DNA from: Homalodisca vitripennis
Taxonomy: Eukaryota > Arthropoda > Insecta > Hemiptera > Cicadellidae
DNA: 64,000 nucleotides
Direction of reading: 5' to 3'
Assembly: GCF_021130785.1 (NCBI RefSeq)
Contig: NC_060207.1
Location: forward strand, 101,845,001-101,909,000
The first letter of the stretch is position 1; each line of letters begins with the position of its first letter. Below the pieces are notes generated by a model, which saw only the letters and a program-made list of their open reading frames with translations, searched no databases and was not told the DNA's origin. Positions 13,601 through 27,300 of this stretch are shown here, piece after piece. A program made the translations under genes and the position numbers.

Positions 13601-16600
13601 TGTGCTCTCCCAATGATGGAACCAGATAGTCTAGGTTGTTTTCGCTTTTTGTACCTAACCTCAACATATCCAGCACTGTCCATTTCATTTTGCCGTGGTT
13701 TGCCATTAACATCAGTCGAACCAGTCTCTGAGCTGAACCGAGATTTTTTTCCTTCCAAAACCAGTGCGGAGGAGGCAGGTTTCTGCTGAGGGGTTGACTT
13801 CTTTTTTGTTCACCGATCTCTTGGTAAATTTACTATCTGACATCAAATGTACTGTAGTTGTCTTGGGAATTTGACAGTCACCTTCACTTCCATTGTTACC
13901 ATCAGAAGGAAGATTGGAAACTGCAGAAGTCAAAACTAGGCTGTTGTCAGGCCTAAGTCTACCGTTTGATAGGTTAGACCCAATTGAGTCATTAAGACTC
14001 ATAGATTGGGAATGTATATTTTGTCTTACAGCATTTTGTTTTAATTTGTCAGCGCATGAGAACTGGTTTCTTTCAAAGGTTACAAGTGCTTCCTCTAATA
14101 TACCTGCCTCATTGAGCTTCTCATTTTGAAGTTGCGTTAATTGATTTCTCCTATCACACTGATTTTTAGAAATTTCATAAATTTGATCTGTTAAGATTTT
14201 AATATGGAGACTACAATTGTCATTGTCACTATTTCCTATATGGCAAGCCTTATTCTCAGTTACTGCTATAACCTCTTCAGGGTCCTTGTCACACTTACTA
14301 CAAGTAAAGTTTGATTTTTCACCAGTATTAAAGCGATATTCAATTTTAGATTTACCGGCACACTCAAAATGAAACAAAAAACCACAATTTCCTTGGAATT
14401 GAATGCCACCAGTTTTATTTGTAACGTATATAGAACACTCATTACATTTACTACTGTTCCTACTAGGCGCCATGTTGGATTTTTTCTAATAAAGCTACCT
14501 CTATGCAAATAATACTTTATAAGAGGCTTATACATGATAAGAGGCTTCTAGTAGTGGGAAAGAAGAAACAGTGATAGCAATGTTTATAAACATTGAATTG
14601 TTATTATATCCTTCAGAGCAGCTTGCTGTTATCTGCTGGTACAAAGGTCAGAAACTTGCACCCTGATCTAGTCCCTTCTTATCTGATCTCAACTGGACCT
14701 AATCACTTCATTCCTGAATTCTCAAAAAGTTTTATATCTTTAGTTTTAGTTTACTTCTTTGATAACAGTTTTTCACACCAACGATTTACTCATTCATATA
14801 GATAACATTTATCTCTTCACTTACCTATCAAAAATTTCTTAAACAACTATATATTACCACTGATATTTGTAACATACAGGGAAGCACAAAAAGCACATGC
14901 TCTCTACAAACATGATCACTCTCATTTCTAGTGATGAAGCCCTATCCTACAGCACTGTAAAAATCTGGTATAATGAGTTCAAACATGGTTGATAAGCGAA
15001 GACGTCTACATTCAAAATGCATATTTTGGAGCTAACTTGGTGAAGTGGAAAAAAATGTGCTTTGACAGTTGGTTCAAAGGAATGGAAAAGTGTATGAATC
15101 TTGATTGAAAATATTTGGGAAAACAATAAAATTAGTTTCAATAATATATACTTTTTAATTTTAGGCAAGAAAAATAAATAGCAACCCTTGTACATTGCTT
15201 TCATACTAAAACTTATTTTGAATGTAAACAAATCTGTTTAGCTTTTATTATGTTTAATGATGTAAATAGTTTCAAACAATTAATACAATGTAAATATTTT
15301 TTGAGAAGATTACATTTGTTTCTTTAATGAATACAATTTATTTTTACACATTTTGTTACCAAATATCCTTTAATCTATGTTGGTCTTCTAGTTATGGTTC
15401 CTTATTACAACACAAACAAAAATGTTCGCTGATAGGCCAATGCAGTTTATATGGCCATATTTCAGGCAGTGTGCAATTTCAGAACTAGTACTTTTATGGT
15501 TCTGGTCCCTAAAGGGTTGAAACATGGAATATTTGGGGTAAAAAAATCTTTTGCTATTATTGTTAAGATATTAAATATATTTTATTAGATAACTTTACTT
15601 AATTTTATTTCCTCTCTTCAGAAAGAAGAACAAATTAACATGAGTTCAAACCACTCATCACTAATTTCTGGCCATATTACGAGGGCTATTCAGAAAGTAA
15701 CAGATGTTCTGAAATAAAAAAAATTAACCATCTGAAATAAGAACATTTTATTATAAACATTTAAAAGCTCTTAGGCTATTTTTCAACGTAATCCCCGTTC
15801 AAATTGAGACATTTATCATAACGTGACACAAGTTTTCGATTCCATCTTTGTAGAAATCTGCCACCTGAGATCTTAACCTCTGATTAACACCAGCATAAAG
15901 TTCACCATCACTTTAGAAACGCTGCGTTGCGAGCCAGGTCTTCATCGCTGGAAAGAGATGAAGATTTTATAAAATTTTTGTAAAATTTCAAACGTAGTCA
16001 CTTGGTGCCAGATCTGGGCTATAAGGCGGATAATCAAACGCTTCCCAATCAAAATCATCCAAGTCTTGTCATGTACGATTGGATGTATGGGGACGTGCAT
16101 TGTCGTGGAAAACTTTTCAGCTCAATTTTCCCCTACGCTTCTTTTGAATCGTTCCCCATAGCTTCTGCAATGTTTCACAGTACCTCTCTGAATTGATTAT
16201 TAACCCTCGTTCAAGGACATCAACAAGAATCACACCCTTAGCATCCCAAAAAACAATTGCCATAATCTTTCTCGCCGACAGAGTTTAGAGACATTTTCTT
16301 AGTTTTTTCTTCTTCTTCTTTGAGAATGTGTATGCCCCCATTCCAAGGTAAAAGAAAACTGCTCTTCCTCGCTGTCGAAGGATACAGGGGTTCCTCAAGG
16401 GTCATGTTTAGGGCCTGTTATGTTCATTTTATATACTGCTGATCTTGAACTTGCATTGTCCTCGTATTCACTCTACTCCTATGCGGATGACTCTCAGATG
16501 CTTCTAACATATCCCCCTCCAGGTGTCCATGAAGCGGTGCAGTGTTTCAATTCTGATCTGCGTAGGGTTAAAGAGTGGTCGGAGGGACATGGCCTAAAGT

Positions 16601-18274
16601 TGAATGCAGATAAGTGTTCTGCGGTGCATTTTTGCTCACCATCCATTAAAGAGACCATGAACAGGAGTATTCTCTCTGTTTCTGTTGAGGGTATTTGTTT
16701 GGAGGATCGTGTTTTTGTTAAAGTCCTGGGAGTTATAATTGACAATCAGCTAATCTTTCTTAAACATGTTGAATTGATTTCTCAACGTGCAATGTGTAAA
16801 TTGAGAGTTTTGAATAGATACAGAGCGTTAATTCCAATGCTTTCAAAGCTGCATATTGTAAATTCTCTGGTATTTCCATCAATATATTACGCCCTTCCAG
16901 TGTTTGGTAGCTGCTTAACTCAAGAGGCAAATGTCATCCTTGCACGGATACAGAACAGTGCGCTGAGGTTTGTTTATAATCTAAAAAAATTTGACCACAT
17001 CTCACCTTATCGCAAAAGAGCAAATTTACACTCTGTTCAAGATGTTTGTAGGCTCCAAACTGTGACATTGGTGCATAAGGTTTTGGTAACTGGTGAACCC
17101 TCTTAGCTGAGACGGAAACTAGTGGCGCGAGCGACTCTAAGAGAACGGCACACTCGACAGGACGACAAGCTGCAACTGCCGCGTGTGCGGTTGAAGGCTA
17201 CAAAAAGGTCCTTCTCGTACTTTGGACCCCAGGAGTACAATGCCTTACCACCAGTTATAAAGACTTTGTCTGTTAAAACTTTCAAAAAGGAAGTTAAAAC
17301 TGTATAGGTACCTTAATGATGTATTGTTGTTTAAGTATGAATTTTCTATGTAAATTACCAGCACGCAATATTTGGGTGTCACAGTTTTAAAATACGAATT
17401 GTACTGTTATGATTAGTTTGACGTGAGTCGATTTGTAAAACAGATTGTAAACTGAAATCCGCTCAAGAATAAAGGCCTTATTTATTTATTTATTTTATTC
17501 CATAGACTGCATTTTTGTTTCACAATTGACATGCTTTAACCATCTTTCATTACCAGTAACGATACCATCGAGAAGGTCGTTACCATGTCTGTTGTATTCA
17601 TCAAGGAAAGTTACCGATGCAGTAAGTCTGATTTTTGTGATCTTCCGTAAGGATTTTTGGAACCCACATGGCACAAAATTTGTGGTACCCAAGCTTCCCT
17701 ACAACAATTTCATGAAGTAAAATTTTGTAAAATTTGTGGATAATTGTGGCGACTGTAGCCCCACCCACTACCGCACACTTCAAAAACGTCTGTTACTTTC
17801 TGGATAGCCCTTGTACAACATATATATTGAACAGGTTTTATTAAAATATAAAATAATCTGTCAAATATTCCATTTTTATATTTTTCTTTTCTTCTAGTTT
17901 TTTCCTTAATAATTTCACAATTAATCTATGACAGTTCTATGTATGTACTCACAAAAGTAATGCCTTGAGCATGCTGGCCAGGGATTGTGGGGATCAGTTT
18001 GCCAGAGAACAGAATCTTCTGCTGATCCACAAAGAGCCGTTGTAATGCTGCATTTTCTGTAGGCGTCCGTACCTTCTTTTGGGTCAACGCCGCGATCTGA
18101 CTCTGCACAGCCTTTAGGTGCTAAAAAGTTTTTAAAGGTCAATATTGAGATCTCTTTCAAACCAAATAATGTAGTAACCTTTTATGGTGTCAATGTCAAA
18201 ATGAGGTGGATTACTGAAAAATACTGATATGTGATTAATTAATCAGATTCTCTGACATTACTATTGTTCCATTG

Positions 18275-18340
<66 letters not shown>

Positions 18341-21300
18341 GAAAGGAATGTGTTTTGCAATTATATTTACAAACACAACTAATGCTTAGTCACATGTCTT
18401 CCTTAGACTTCTATTTCAAACATAACATTTGTACAAACCAGAAATTTTGGATAACCAGTTAATAAATACATTACTAAAACATAATTTTAAATTATTATAT
18501 TAAAAACCAACTTACTAATATATTAGTAATTTATTAATTTTCACAAGTGCAATACTTTTTGCTTTCATAAAAAACAAAATTCTAAGAAATAAAACAAGCA
18601 TAAGCGTTTTACAAAATCCTGCAGCACTATGCCATATTTTAGCATAAAACTACTCTGTAGGAGTGTGTTACAAGAACAGAATAGCATTAAAATGGTTTAA
18701 TACAAAACACAGCAACGTTTTATCTGAGATATTATGATCCTGTAATGTTCTTATGTTAGTAGTTTTAGTAAATAATACTAAGAGTAATATATTTGTTTAC
18801 TAATGTAGATACATATCATAGTTTTGTTTTAGTTATTTATTATTTACAGTTGATTGATATAGAGAAATCCACCAAACTGCAACAGCACTGATTTATGTTC
18901 TATATAATTAGTCAAGCATTGTATAAAGTTCAGTTCACAACTACATTACAAAGGTAGATTCTTTTTTATCATTTTTTGCATAACGGGTAAAAGTTTCATA
19001 AATTTTAAGATTTTCAAACAATTAACTTATAAAAGTTCATATAATCTTTCACGTGCATATATAGATACATTACAAATTGAAAGGACTATTACTAATTTTA
19101 ATTTATATAAAATGAATGAAAATTGTTAAAATTATTACCTGCTGCTTCTGAGGTGTGAGCTGGATGGTTTGAACCCTCTGCACCATATTGGATGGGTGGG
19201 TGGAGTCGCATTGGGTACTGATGGGCACCAGGCTGGGTGGCTCAGGCTCTTTCTCACAACTAGGGGCAGTTGTCTGGGGGCCCTGACGCTCTTCGTGCAT
19301 CATTGGCTTCACCACAGCTGATTTCTTTGGTAACTTCTTCGGTTTTAGAGCTTTAGATGCAATAGGCGGTGTGGGAGATTTGTTAATGACCAGGTTCGGA
19401 TGAGACTGCGCTATACTGTCGAGGAATGAGTTCTGGAAGGAGTTTGCTGATGATGTGGTCGTAACAGGTCTCTGAGGCTGCCTTGTTACTGCCTGAAGGG
19501 GCTTGGTTATTGCCGTCGTCGTCTGACACGTGGCCAATGAGGTTATTACAGAGGGATGGTTATTAGAACTGTCCATCTGATGGTTCAGGTGAGACCCACA
19601 TGTGGACACTGGTTTCGATGGAAACTGTTGGTAATGATTAACCAACGTGTGGTTCTCTAAGTGTGAGGTCTGTGTTTGTGATGTGGCCATTGGCTGTGGC
19701 TGGTAGGACGGTGAAGATTGTGTGACTACTGTCAGGTTCGGGCGGTTTGAGAATGTCGACTTTGGTGTTTGTGTTTGTTGCTGCTGTTGTTGCGGTGACG
19801 GTTGCTGTTGTTGACTGTGTTGGGGACTGTGAGCAGGAAAGACAACAGGACTCTTGTTGGCTCCACCCCGAGGAGATTGTGGAGACATAGTGGGGTTACA
19901 TCGGGGACTGATGATGGTGGGTTGATACTGTTGTGGGACCTGTGGAGAACGAGCTGGCTGTTTGGGCTGGAACTGTGGCCTGATCACCTGCTCTACAGTT
20001 TGTACTCCGCTGCTCTGCATCTGTCTGGGTGGTTCAACAGCACCACTGGAGAGCCTCAGCCTGTCGTTCATCGGTGAACCAGACACAATATGTATTCGTT
20101 GGTCACTGACACCTCCTGTGCCTGCAAGAGAAGTTACGACGTGAAGCCTCTGTTGTTCACTAAGCGAAAGGTTCCCTGCTGAGGAAATGTGACAATGTTC
20201 AGAATTTGCCATTGTTGTAACAATCTGAACAGTAGGGTCTGAGCTCAGACCGGCTACCAGTTGTAGTCTTTGTTGTTCAGGAGCTAATGACACACTATTG
20301 TGACTGGTATTGGAGAGAATTTGTACCCTACTTTGTTGTTGTTCATTCAGGGATAAAATATTAGTATTAGGAACACCTGTCACAATTTGCACCCTATTTT
20401 GTTCTGATATCACAGGATTGGAGTTTGAAGACCCTGACACGATATGGACCCTATTTTGATGGTCAGTAAAAGACAAACTCGGCATAGTAGTTGCAATCTG
20501 CACTCTGTTTTGTTCATTCTGTACCAACTGTATTCTTTCTGGCAGTGAAGTTGCTGTTCGGTTTGGAATGCCAGATACAATTTGGACCCTGCTAGGTTGA
20601 TCTGTAGTGTTTGTTGAAGCTGATACCACATGTACTCTGCTGGATGGTTGTTCATTAATTTGGATTCCCGTAGCATTGCTGACACCAGATACAATCTGAA
20701 CCCTGTTCTGTTCACAGGACATGCTAGAGTTGGCCAAACCAGACACAATATGGACTCTATTTTGTTGCTCCGCTACTGACATTCCATTACTCTGCATTCC
20801 TGAAACAATTTGAACTCTATTCTGCTGTTCTAAGGATAATGAGTTGGAATTTTGCATCCCGGAAACAATTTGTACCCTGTTTTGCTGTTCAGTCAGTGAC
20901 ATGGAGTTTGCGGTTGGCACGCTAGAGATGATCTGGACTCTATTCTGCTGTTCAGTTAGAGACATCGCCTTGTTGGTGATGCCGGAAACTATCTGTACCC
21001 TGTTCTGTTGTTCCGTCATTGACATGGCACTGGAACTGTGGACTCCCGAGACAATCTGGACACGGTTCTGCTGCTCTAATGACATCGCACTAGACTGTGG
21101 CACTGCCGACACGATCTGCACTCTATTTTGTTCACTGAGAGACATAGAAGAAGGGTTGGCGACCCCCGACACGATTTGGACGCGGTTCTGTTCAGTCAGA
21201 GCCATGGAACTTGAACTAGGAATGCCGGACACTATTTGTACCCTGTTCTGTTGCTCGGTGAGAGTAGAATTAGGAACACCGGAGACAATCTGGACCCTAT

Positions 21301-24300
21301 TTTGTTGCTCTGTGAGTGAAAGAGTGTTGGCACTAGGAACACCCGAAACTATTTGAACTCTGCTCTGTTGATCAGTCAATGACATCCCTGTAGACATTTG
21401 ACTGCCTGAGACTATCTGCACTCTGTTCTGTTGTTCTGTCAAGGACATGGTGGTGGATGTGGGAACACCTGACACTATATGAACTCTGTTTTGTTGCTCT
21501 AAAGACATGGAGGTCGAGCTAGGAGCACGAGAGACTATAGTGTGAAACCTATTCTGATCATTGAAAGACATAGTTTGCGAATGAGGAACACTCGAAACAA
21601 TTTGCACTCTGTTTTGCTGTTCACTCACAGAGTTGGACACTATATGTACCCGGTTTTGTTGTTCACTAAGTGAGTTCACTATTTGCACCCGGTTTTGCTG
21701 TTCACTCAATGAGTTGGCAACTATTTGCACCCGGTTCTGTTGCTCACTGAGCGAGTTCACTATCTGGACACGGTTCTGTTCACTGAGTGCGACCGTTGCA
21801 CCGGACGGCACCACTTGGATGCGGTTTTGTGTTGGCTGGATGCCATTGATATCGGTGACAATGCGCACACCATTCTGTGCTGGATCCAGTAGAGTAGGAT
21901 TGGCTACCACTACGCTGGTGGGAGTGTTGGTGGGCCGTCTCATGTTGGCATTGATGACTACTTGTGGAGCACTCGTCAGTGCCACTCCACCACTCTTCAT
22001 CACTAGTGAGTCCGTGTTAGCCCAGCTCAGCACCGCAGTCTGTTAACAAACAATCCTCTCTCAGTGTACAAGAAATACATTTATATGTCAGATTCACATT
22101 TAAGAATATTTGTTTTTAACTGATACACCTGACCTTAACCAACTGTTAAATAATTTTGTATGGTTTTTAACAATAATCTTATAACTAACAATGACAATAT
22201 AATATATATCTTATAATATAATACAATATATATCTTGAAATATTATTTATATTTTGTTTTAATTATTTTAAAAATTAGATGCTTAGATTTATTATTCAAC
22301 CTATTGGGTAGCAATGAAATATTTTCCCCTTCATCAGTTAGCATTTGCGTAATTAGCGTTGACTGGCACTGCTTGTCATGCTATATTATTTATTTTTTAG
22401 TCTTAAAATATTCCTGATATAGATTATTTTGACATTTGTGTATACTATTATATTGGTATGATGGTCAGTCTGATAAAACAAAACATGTACGATTTTGAAC
22501 CTGGTTGAGTCTCATGAAATCAATTGTTGTTTACCATTTCATCTGTTGATTGTTTTGATTAGTTGGCGTGTGAAATAAGTTGCAGCAAGACTGAATTCTG
22601 TCTTCTGAGAGTAAAATTTTTTTGGAGAACATACTCAATAAAAGTGAAAATTAAGTGAGTGACGGTAACTTTGATAACGTTTTGAAAAAAATTAGTAGTG
22701 AAAGCGACAATGAAGAAATTCATGAAAATGATGCGACAAGACCTAACCGTCAAACTTAGGAGTGGACAAGCGTAGCAAATGATCCACATCATTTTATTTT
22801 TAGTAATAGAGCTGATACAAATCCAATTAAAATATGTGAGTAAACTTAAAATACAAGGAAAAAATACAATTTTTACATGTTATATGGTCGTTTAATATTT
22901 TTAATTGACTCAAATCACCATTCTGTCACTAAAAAAATAAAAACAAATTCAGTACTGAGGGTACATATTTGAATTTTAATTGGTAGACAATGGGTAAAAG
23001 GATATTTTTAATTCATGTGAAACATCACTTTCACAGTACAAATCAATCTAAAAGCTGGAAGTTGCTGGATAATGATTGTTAACGACATTCATTAATGTAA
23101 CTATTAAACAAGTACAAAAATTACTCTGAAAGTTTTGAGGTATATGAAGAGTTTTTGTTCTGGCCTTACCAAACGTTAGACATGTTCAAAGTAATCCTCT
23201 CTAACATCAAACCACTTTTGAAGTTATATTTTCCACTCATTGAAAACACCCAATCACTCTGCTTTTGAAATAGATTCAAAATATTTACCATTGTTTACTT
23301 TGGCTTCTGAGGAAAACAACAATAACCAGAAGTTACAAATAGTGAGATCAGGTGGACCAATGAATAATTTGGAAATAATCCGATGATCACTATTAATTAA
23401 TTAACTATTAAGCAGTTTTAGGATCTACTGGCTGATTCTCACACTCAGCTTTTTTTTCATCTATCAAATTGTCACAATAGAGGGATACATGACTGGCATG
23501 TCTCCTCCAAAGCATCCCTCTCAGATCACAAACACATCCACTTCAGGGTGAGGGAATTCTCACCTTATGTGCTTACCTTTAGAAACACCATAAGAGCAGA
23601 CTGGGGATTGTATGGAGGCATATTAAGGAATAGAATCGTTATTATGTTTCATAAGATTCACTCTACCTTGGATATCCAACATGTTGGCTAAGATAAGTGA
23701 TATCTAAGAACCCTCCCACAAGGAGCTGACCCAGTATAATAAGGTTGTAAGGCTAAACGTCTATCATGGAGAAGATTCTGCAGTGACATTAAGGGTATGC
23801 AAGATTGCTTCTGGCCAGAGACAGAACTATCTCATCTGGGGTGCTTGAGGAGCCGGCACATGAGCTCATCTTCAGAGATGACAGATCTTCAGAGCCCACT
23901 TACCATTGTCTATCACTCTGTTAAGATGTTGGTGAAGTCTTAAAATATCCACCTGTGAGCCGAGTAAGAAGCTGCTGTTGTTGCTGTACACCACTGGTTA
24001 GACCGGAGATGGTGTATGGGAGTGTAGTGTGATGGCCAAACACAGAGATTAGCCTGGCATGAAGAGAACTTGCCAGTCTGCAAAGACTTGCATGTCTATT
24101 CATCACAGGTGCTGTTAGCAGCTGTCCCAAAGCTGCCCTGGACTGTCTGTTGAATCTTCGGCCAATAAACCACATACAGGCAGTGGTTAGGTTCTCCAAT
24201 GTGAGAAGCTCTGGTGTGTAATAGACTTGCGGTCACACCAGAATCACTCTAGAGGTAAGTGGTAATGGTGTCCTTGACATGCCATTGGATCACATAAGAA

Positions 24301-27300
24301 CCAGATTACTCCTTCTGCAGACCATTTGAGGTACGAATTCATTCTACAGTTGAATGATTCACTGGAAGGAGATACTTTTTCTATTTCGATCTGGAATAGT
24401 ACACAAGACAGTTCTAGGACTAAAAGGGGAACTGTTACGGAAATTCAAGAAGAAGCTCTGGCATGGTGTTCTATATTTCTATGAGTGAATACCACACTGT
24501 ATTTCAGACAAAAGCCACAGCTGAAATGGAGTGCACAAGTGAAAATCTGAAGATAGGTGTCAAGTCAAGGACATGAAAATTGGCATCTTCACAGGCAACC
24601 TGATGATCTTTAAGGTCCTATCCTCCAGTGAGTTCAGGTCAAGAATAATCTGGGATTGTTACATTGCTGATTCTAAGCAAGATAGGCACAACAATTTCAA
24701 TCTGTGATGGGTCCCTAGGCACAGGAATTAGAGGTAATGAGACCGCTAATGCATTGGCAAATGAGGCATCATCAACGAAGTTCATGGGGCCTCAGCTGTT
24801 CTATGGGATATCCAGGAGATTTGCATGTCTGGTAAACAACTCCTGGGCAAAGAACAAACATCATAGTAGATGGATCACCACGCCTTAGCTTAGGATGAGC
24901 AAACTTGTTTAGATTTTGAGAGAGGTTGTCCTAGATGCAGTTGCAGAGTTGAGGTTACAGTTGGAGAGAGGTGTTTTACGACGGATAACAGGGGTTGTTA
25001 CTGGGCAGTCATCTGAAAAAGCACTGTCACAGGATGGGCGCCTTCAATGGAGATCATGTGTGTAGGATGTGTAGAAGCACGTGGAGACATCTAAGCACAT
25101 AGTTTTTGACATTGATAAACTGGGAAGAGAGCACAGATCTTTGGAACACTGATCAAAGCACAAGTGATATCTCAGTGAGCTAATGCTAAGTTACAGCAGA
25201 ATTTCTTGAATGGGTCAGAACATATTGAACTTCTTTTATTACACGTTGGGGAGTGCAAAAAACCCTACTTCTGGCTGACGTGCTTAGATTTTGGGACCAC
25301 CGGCCCCTTTTGAATGAATGAATGTACCCATTGAGAAAAAATTTTCCTGACTTAAATACCATGCAAGATTATTCACACTGCTGTAGATCCAATACCTAGG
25401 GAAGCTTCAATTATTAAATAAGTGCAGTGTGTGTTCTCAGATCATAATACACATCCAATCACAGTTACCTCGAGTGAGATGCGGACCAGTGATAAGAATG
25501 AAGCTTATTCCATTATGAACTATCTGTCGGTAATTAAAAACTTTCAAGGTGAACCTCATACCCAGTTATAACAAAATACAATGACAAATTAAACTTTTCA
25601 TTGACTTACGAATTTGTACGGTTTTATTTTATTTTAAGTATCTGTTATAGGTGTTGTGTCAACTGGTGATACTAATGTCACAGGTTTCATTGTATTTACT
25701 ACACATCATTATTTCAGGATTAATTTCATTGCTTAATTAATGAGTTAAATAATTGTTTATAAACTGATTTACATTACATAATCAGTGTGGTAATGAAAAA
25801 TCTCGTAAATCATAAAACGTTTTTACACATTACATCTTAGTGTAATGAAAACTGTTTAAATACATATAATTAAAACCGTATTGAGTATTTTCTAAAATCA
25901 TGGTATGAATTTAATTAGTTTAGAAGTAATACACAAGCTGGCAATTGATTTCATTATTATGGAACATTTCAATATCGATTTTACGTAAAACTATTTTGCT
26001 TATACAATACAAATTGGATCGCTGCTCATGTTGGACTAATACTAAAATTTTGATGTATACATTCATAGTGAATTTAAATATTATAGAATTATTCAATAAG
26101 TACTACGGTATGTTACCTATTAGTATTTTAGATCAATTTGTAATATTATGTATACATGTTGTACTTACTTCCTTCTTAAGTTACTTTTTATGCATGCACT
26201 TAAGTTTACCTATACAGCTTTCCTTTAATTTTTTTAAGTTACAAGTGAAAAAAATGTGTCCCATAAGTATTATATTTTAAACTGTACATATCACTATTGT
26301 TTACCTGTAGGGACTGTAATAGAGCTGCTGAATCTTTGTTAGAAGCACCAGCAAGACTGGAGTTGTTCTGCGAATAGCAAGTAAATTAACAATTTATCAA
26401 TTACATACACTTCACTAGTCTAGATCTCTGACATATGGTTTATGCTAAAGTGATGATAGAATATTAGATAGTAAGAACAAGAACTATCATAACACATGGG
26501 CTGGCATGTGTTGAAATGCTCAACCAAACATTGTATGCATAAGAAATGGAGTTTGATTTTAAAATATACATTACCGAAATTGCACTTATTGCACATTGTA
26601 TCAATTTGTAGGAATACGTAAAGAGATATCACCAACCAGTACTGTTAATTTTTATAAACATTGATAAGATTTTAACTGCGAAACTGAAAATCTCCAAACC
26701 AAAAACCATAGTTATTTTATTAATTCAATTTAATATGATTCTTACTAAAATGCCTTGTTTGGGTTCATCAAGTACACCTATGACCTTATATTATGAGTTT
26801 TTATTAAAAACTTCAAAATATCATGAACACTTTAAATTCTACTGAAGAGAAATTAATAATCCTGGAAATGTTATCGAGTAACTACGAAAGTACGATTAAC
26901 ACCAAAATAGTAATTTCTTATTTTACCGATAAAAGTGTTTCTTGTCACAGACCTTTAAATTATACATCAAATGAAAACCAATGCATTGTTTTTCTTTAGT
27001 GGTCTTTAACGTTCTTAAATCCTGATTCTAGTTGCCAAACTGTGTGATTTTCACAGATGTAAGTTTGTTTTGTTAGCTTCTGTGCAGAGAGATTGTTATT
27101 TTTAAACAATTAATAATTTTTGTTCATAAGCTTTTTCATTCAAATTCTGTAATAATTTTGTTCATAAGCTTTTTCATTCAAATTCTGTAAAGTTGTATCG
27201 TACACCATTGAATACAATACTTCACAATGAGTGATCTTCTTGGATCATTTAATCTTTTTTATAGGAGCCAAAAATGTCTTGATATTGATAAATTTTTCTG

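Larger units (their letters stand above)
9003..14520 (-). mobile_element. CR1/L2-like LINE, nearly full length, inactive
   Basis: Minus-strand non-LTR retrotransposon. ORF1 starts near 14473 (PHD-like Cys/His finger, then an RRM-like segment). ORF2 has an endonuclease (about 12311-13237), then reverse transcriptase (about 9650-10900), and ends near 9025. The 3' end near 9003 has AATAAATGCTTTGATTTGATT-like sequence. A 1.3-kb mariner splits ORF2. Multiple frameshifts and a changed RT active site make it inactive. The CR1/L2 group call is from the ORF1 finger and the endonuclease style. The exact 5' end and target duplication were not determined. Confidence 0.8.
15720..17790 (-). pseudogene. mariner transposase 2, decayed and interrupted
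   Basis: On the right side, the minus strand reads WVPKILTEDH and then IVTGNERWLKHVNCETKMQS. The first catalytic Asp is Asn here (codon 17551-17549). After the LINE insert the reading resumes leftward with HTHS, then a lysine run, IMAIVFWDAKGV, a HDNARPH motif (about 16100) and YPPYSPDLAPSDY (about 16010). Frameshifts and stops are present. Confidence 0.8.
15680..17813 (-). mobile_element. mariner element 2, split by a LINE
   Basis: Terminal repeats are similar: GAGGGCTATTCAGAAAGTAA on the left, and AAGGGCTATCCAGAAAGTAA from the right end reversed. TA flanks lie at 15678-15679 and 17814-17815. Transposase remnants are on the minus strand. Without the LINE the element is about 1 kb, shorter than usual, because the N-terminal part is deleted. 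Its repeats differ from those of mariner 1, so it is a different family. Confidence 0.85.
8271..17952 (-). other. BICRA intron carrying two nested-transposon complexes
   Basis: A 9.7-kb intron. It holds a minus-strand LINE with a mariner in it (about 9.0-14.5 kb) and a mariner with a LINE in it (15.7-17.8 kb). Between these (14.6-15.6 kb) and at 8.3-8.9 kb I see only AT-rich unassigned sequence. Confidence 0.75.

Noticed and set aside
17921..18160. Longer minus-strand frame (LAPKGCAESDRG) as the exon product
   Set aside because: Phase 0 on both sides selects the other frame (HLKAVQSQIAAL), which looks conserved.
19802..22046. Several plus-strand frames over 19.8-22.0 kb, some Cys/Thr-rich and repetitive (CTLFCCS-type)
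   Set aside because: These are antisense shadows of the NRVQIVSG array; the minus-strand frame has correct splice phase.
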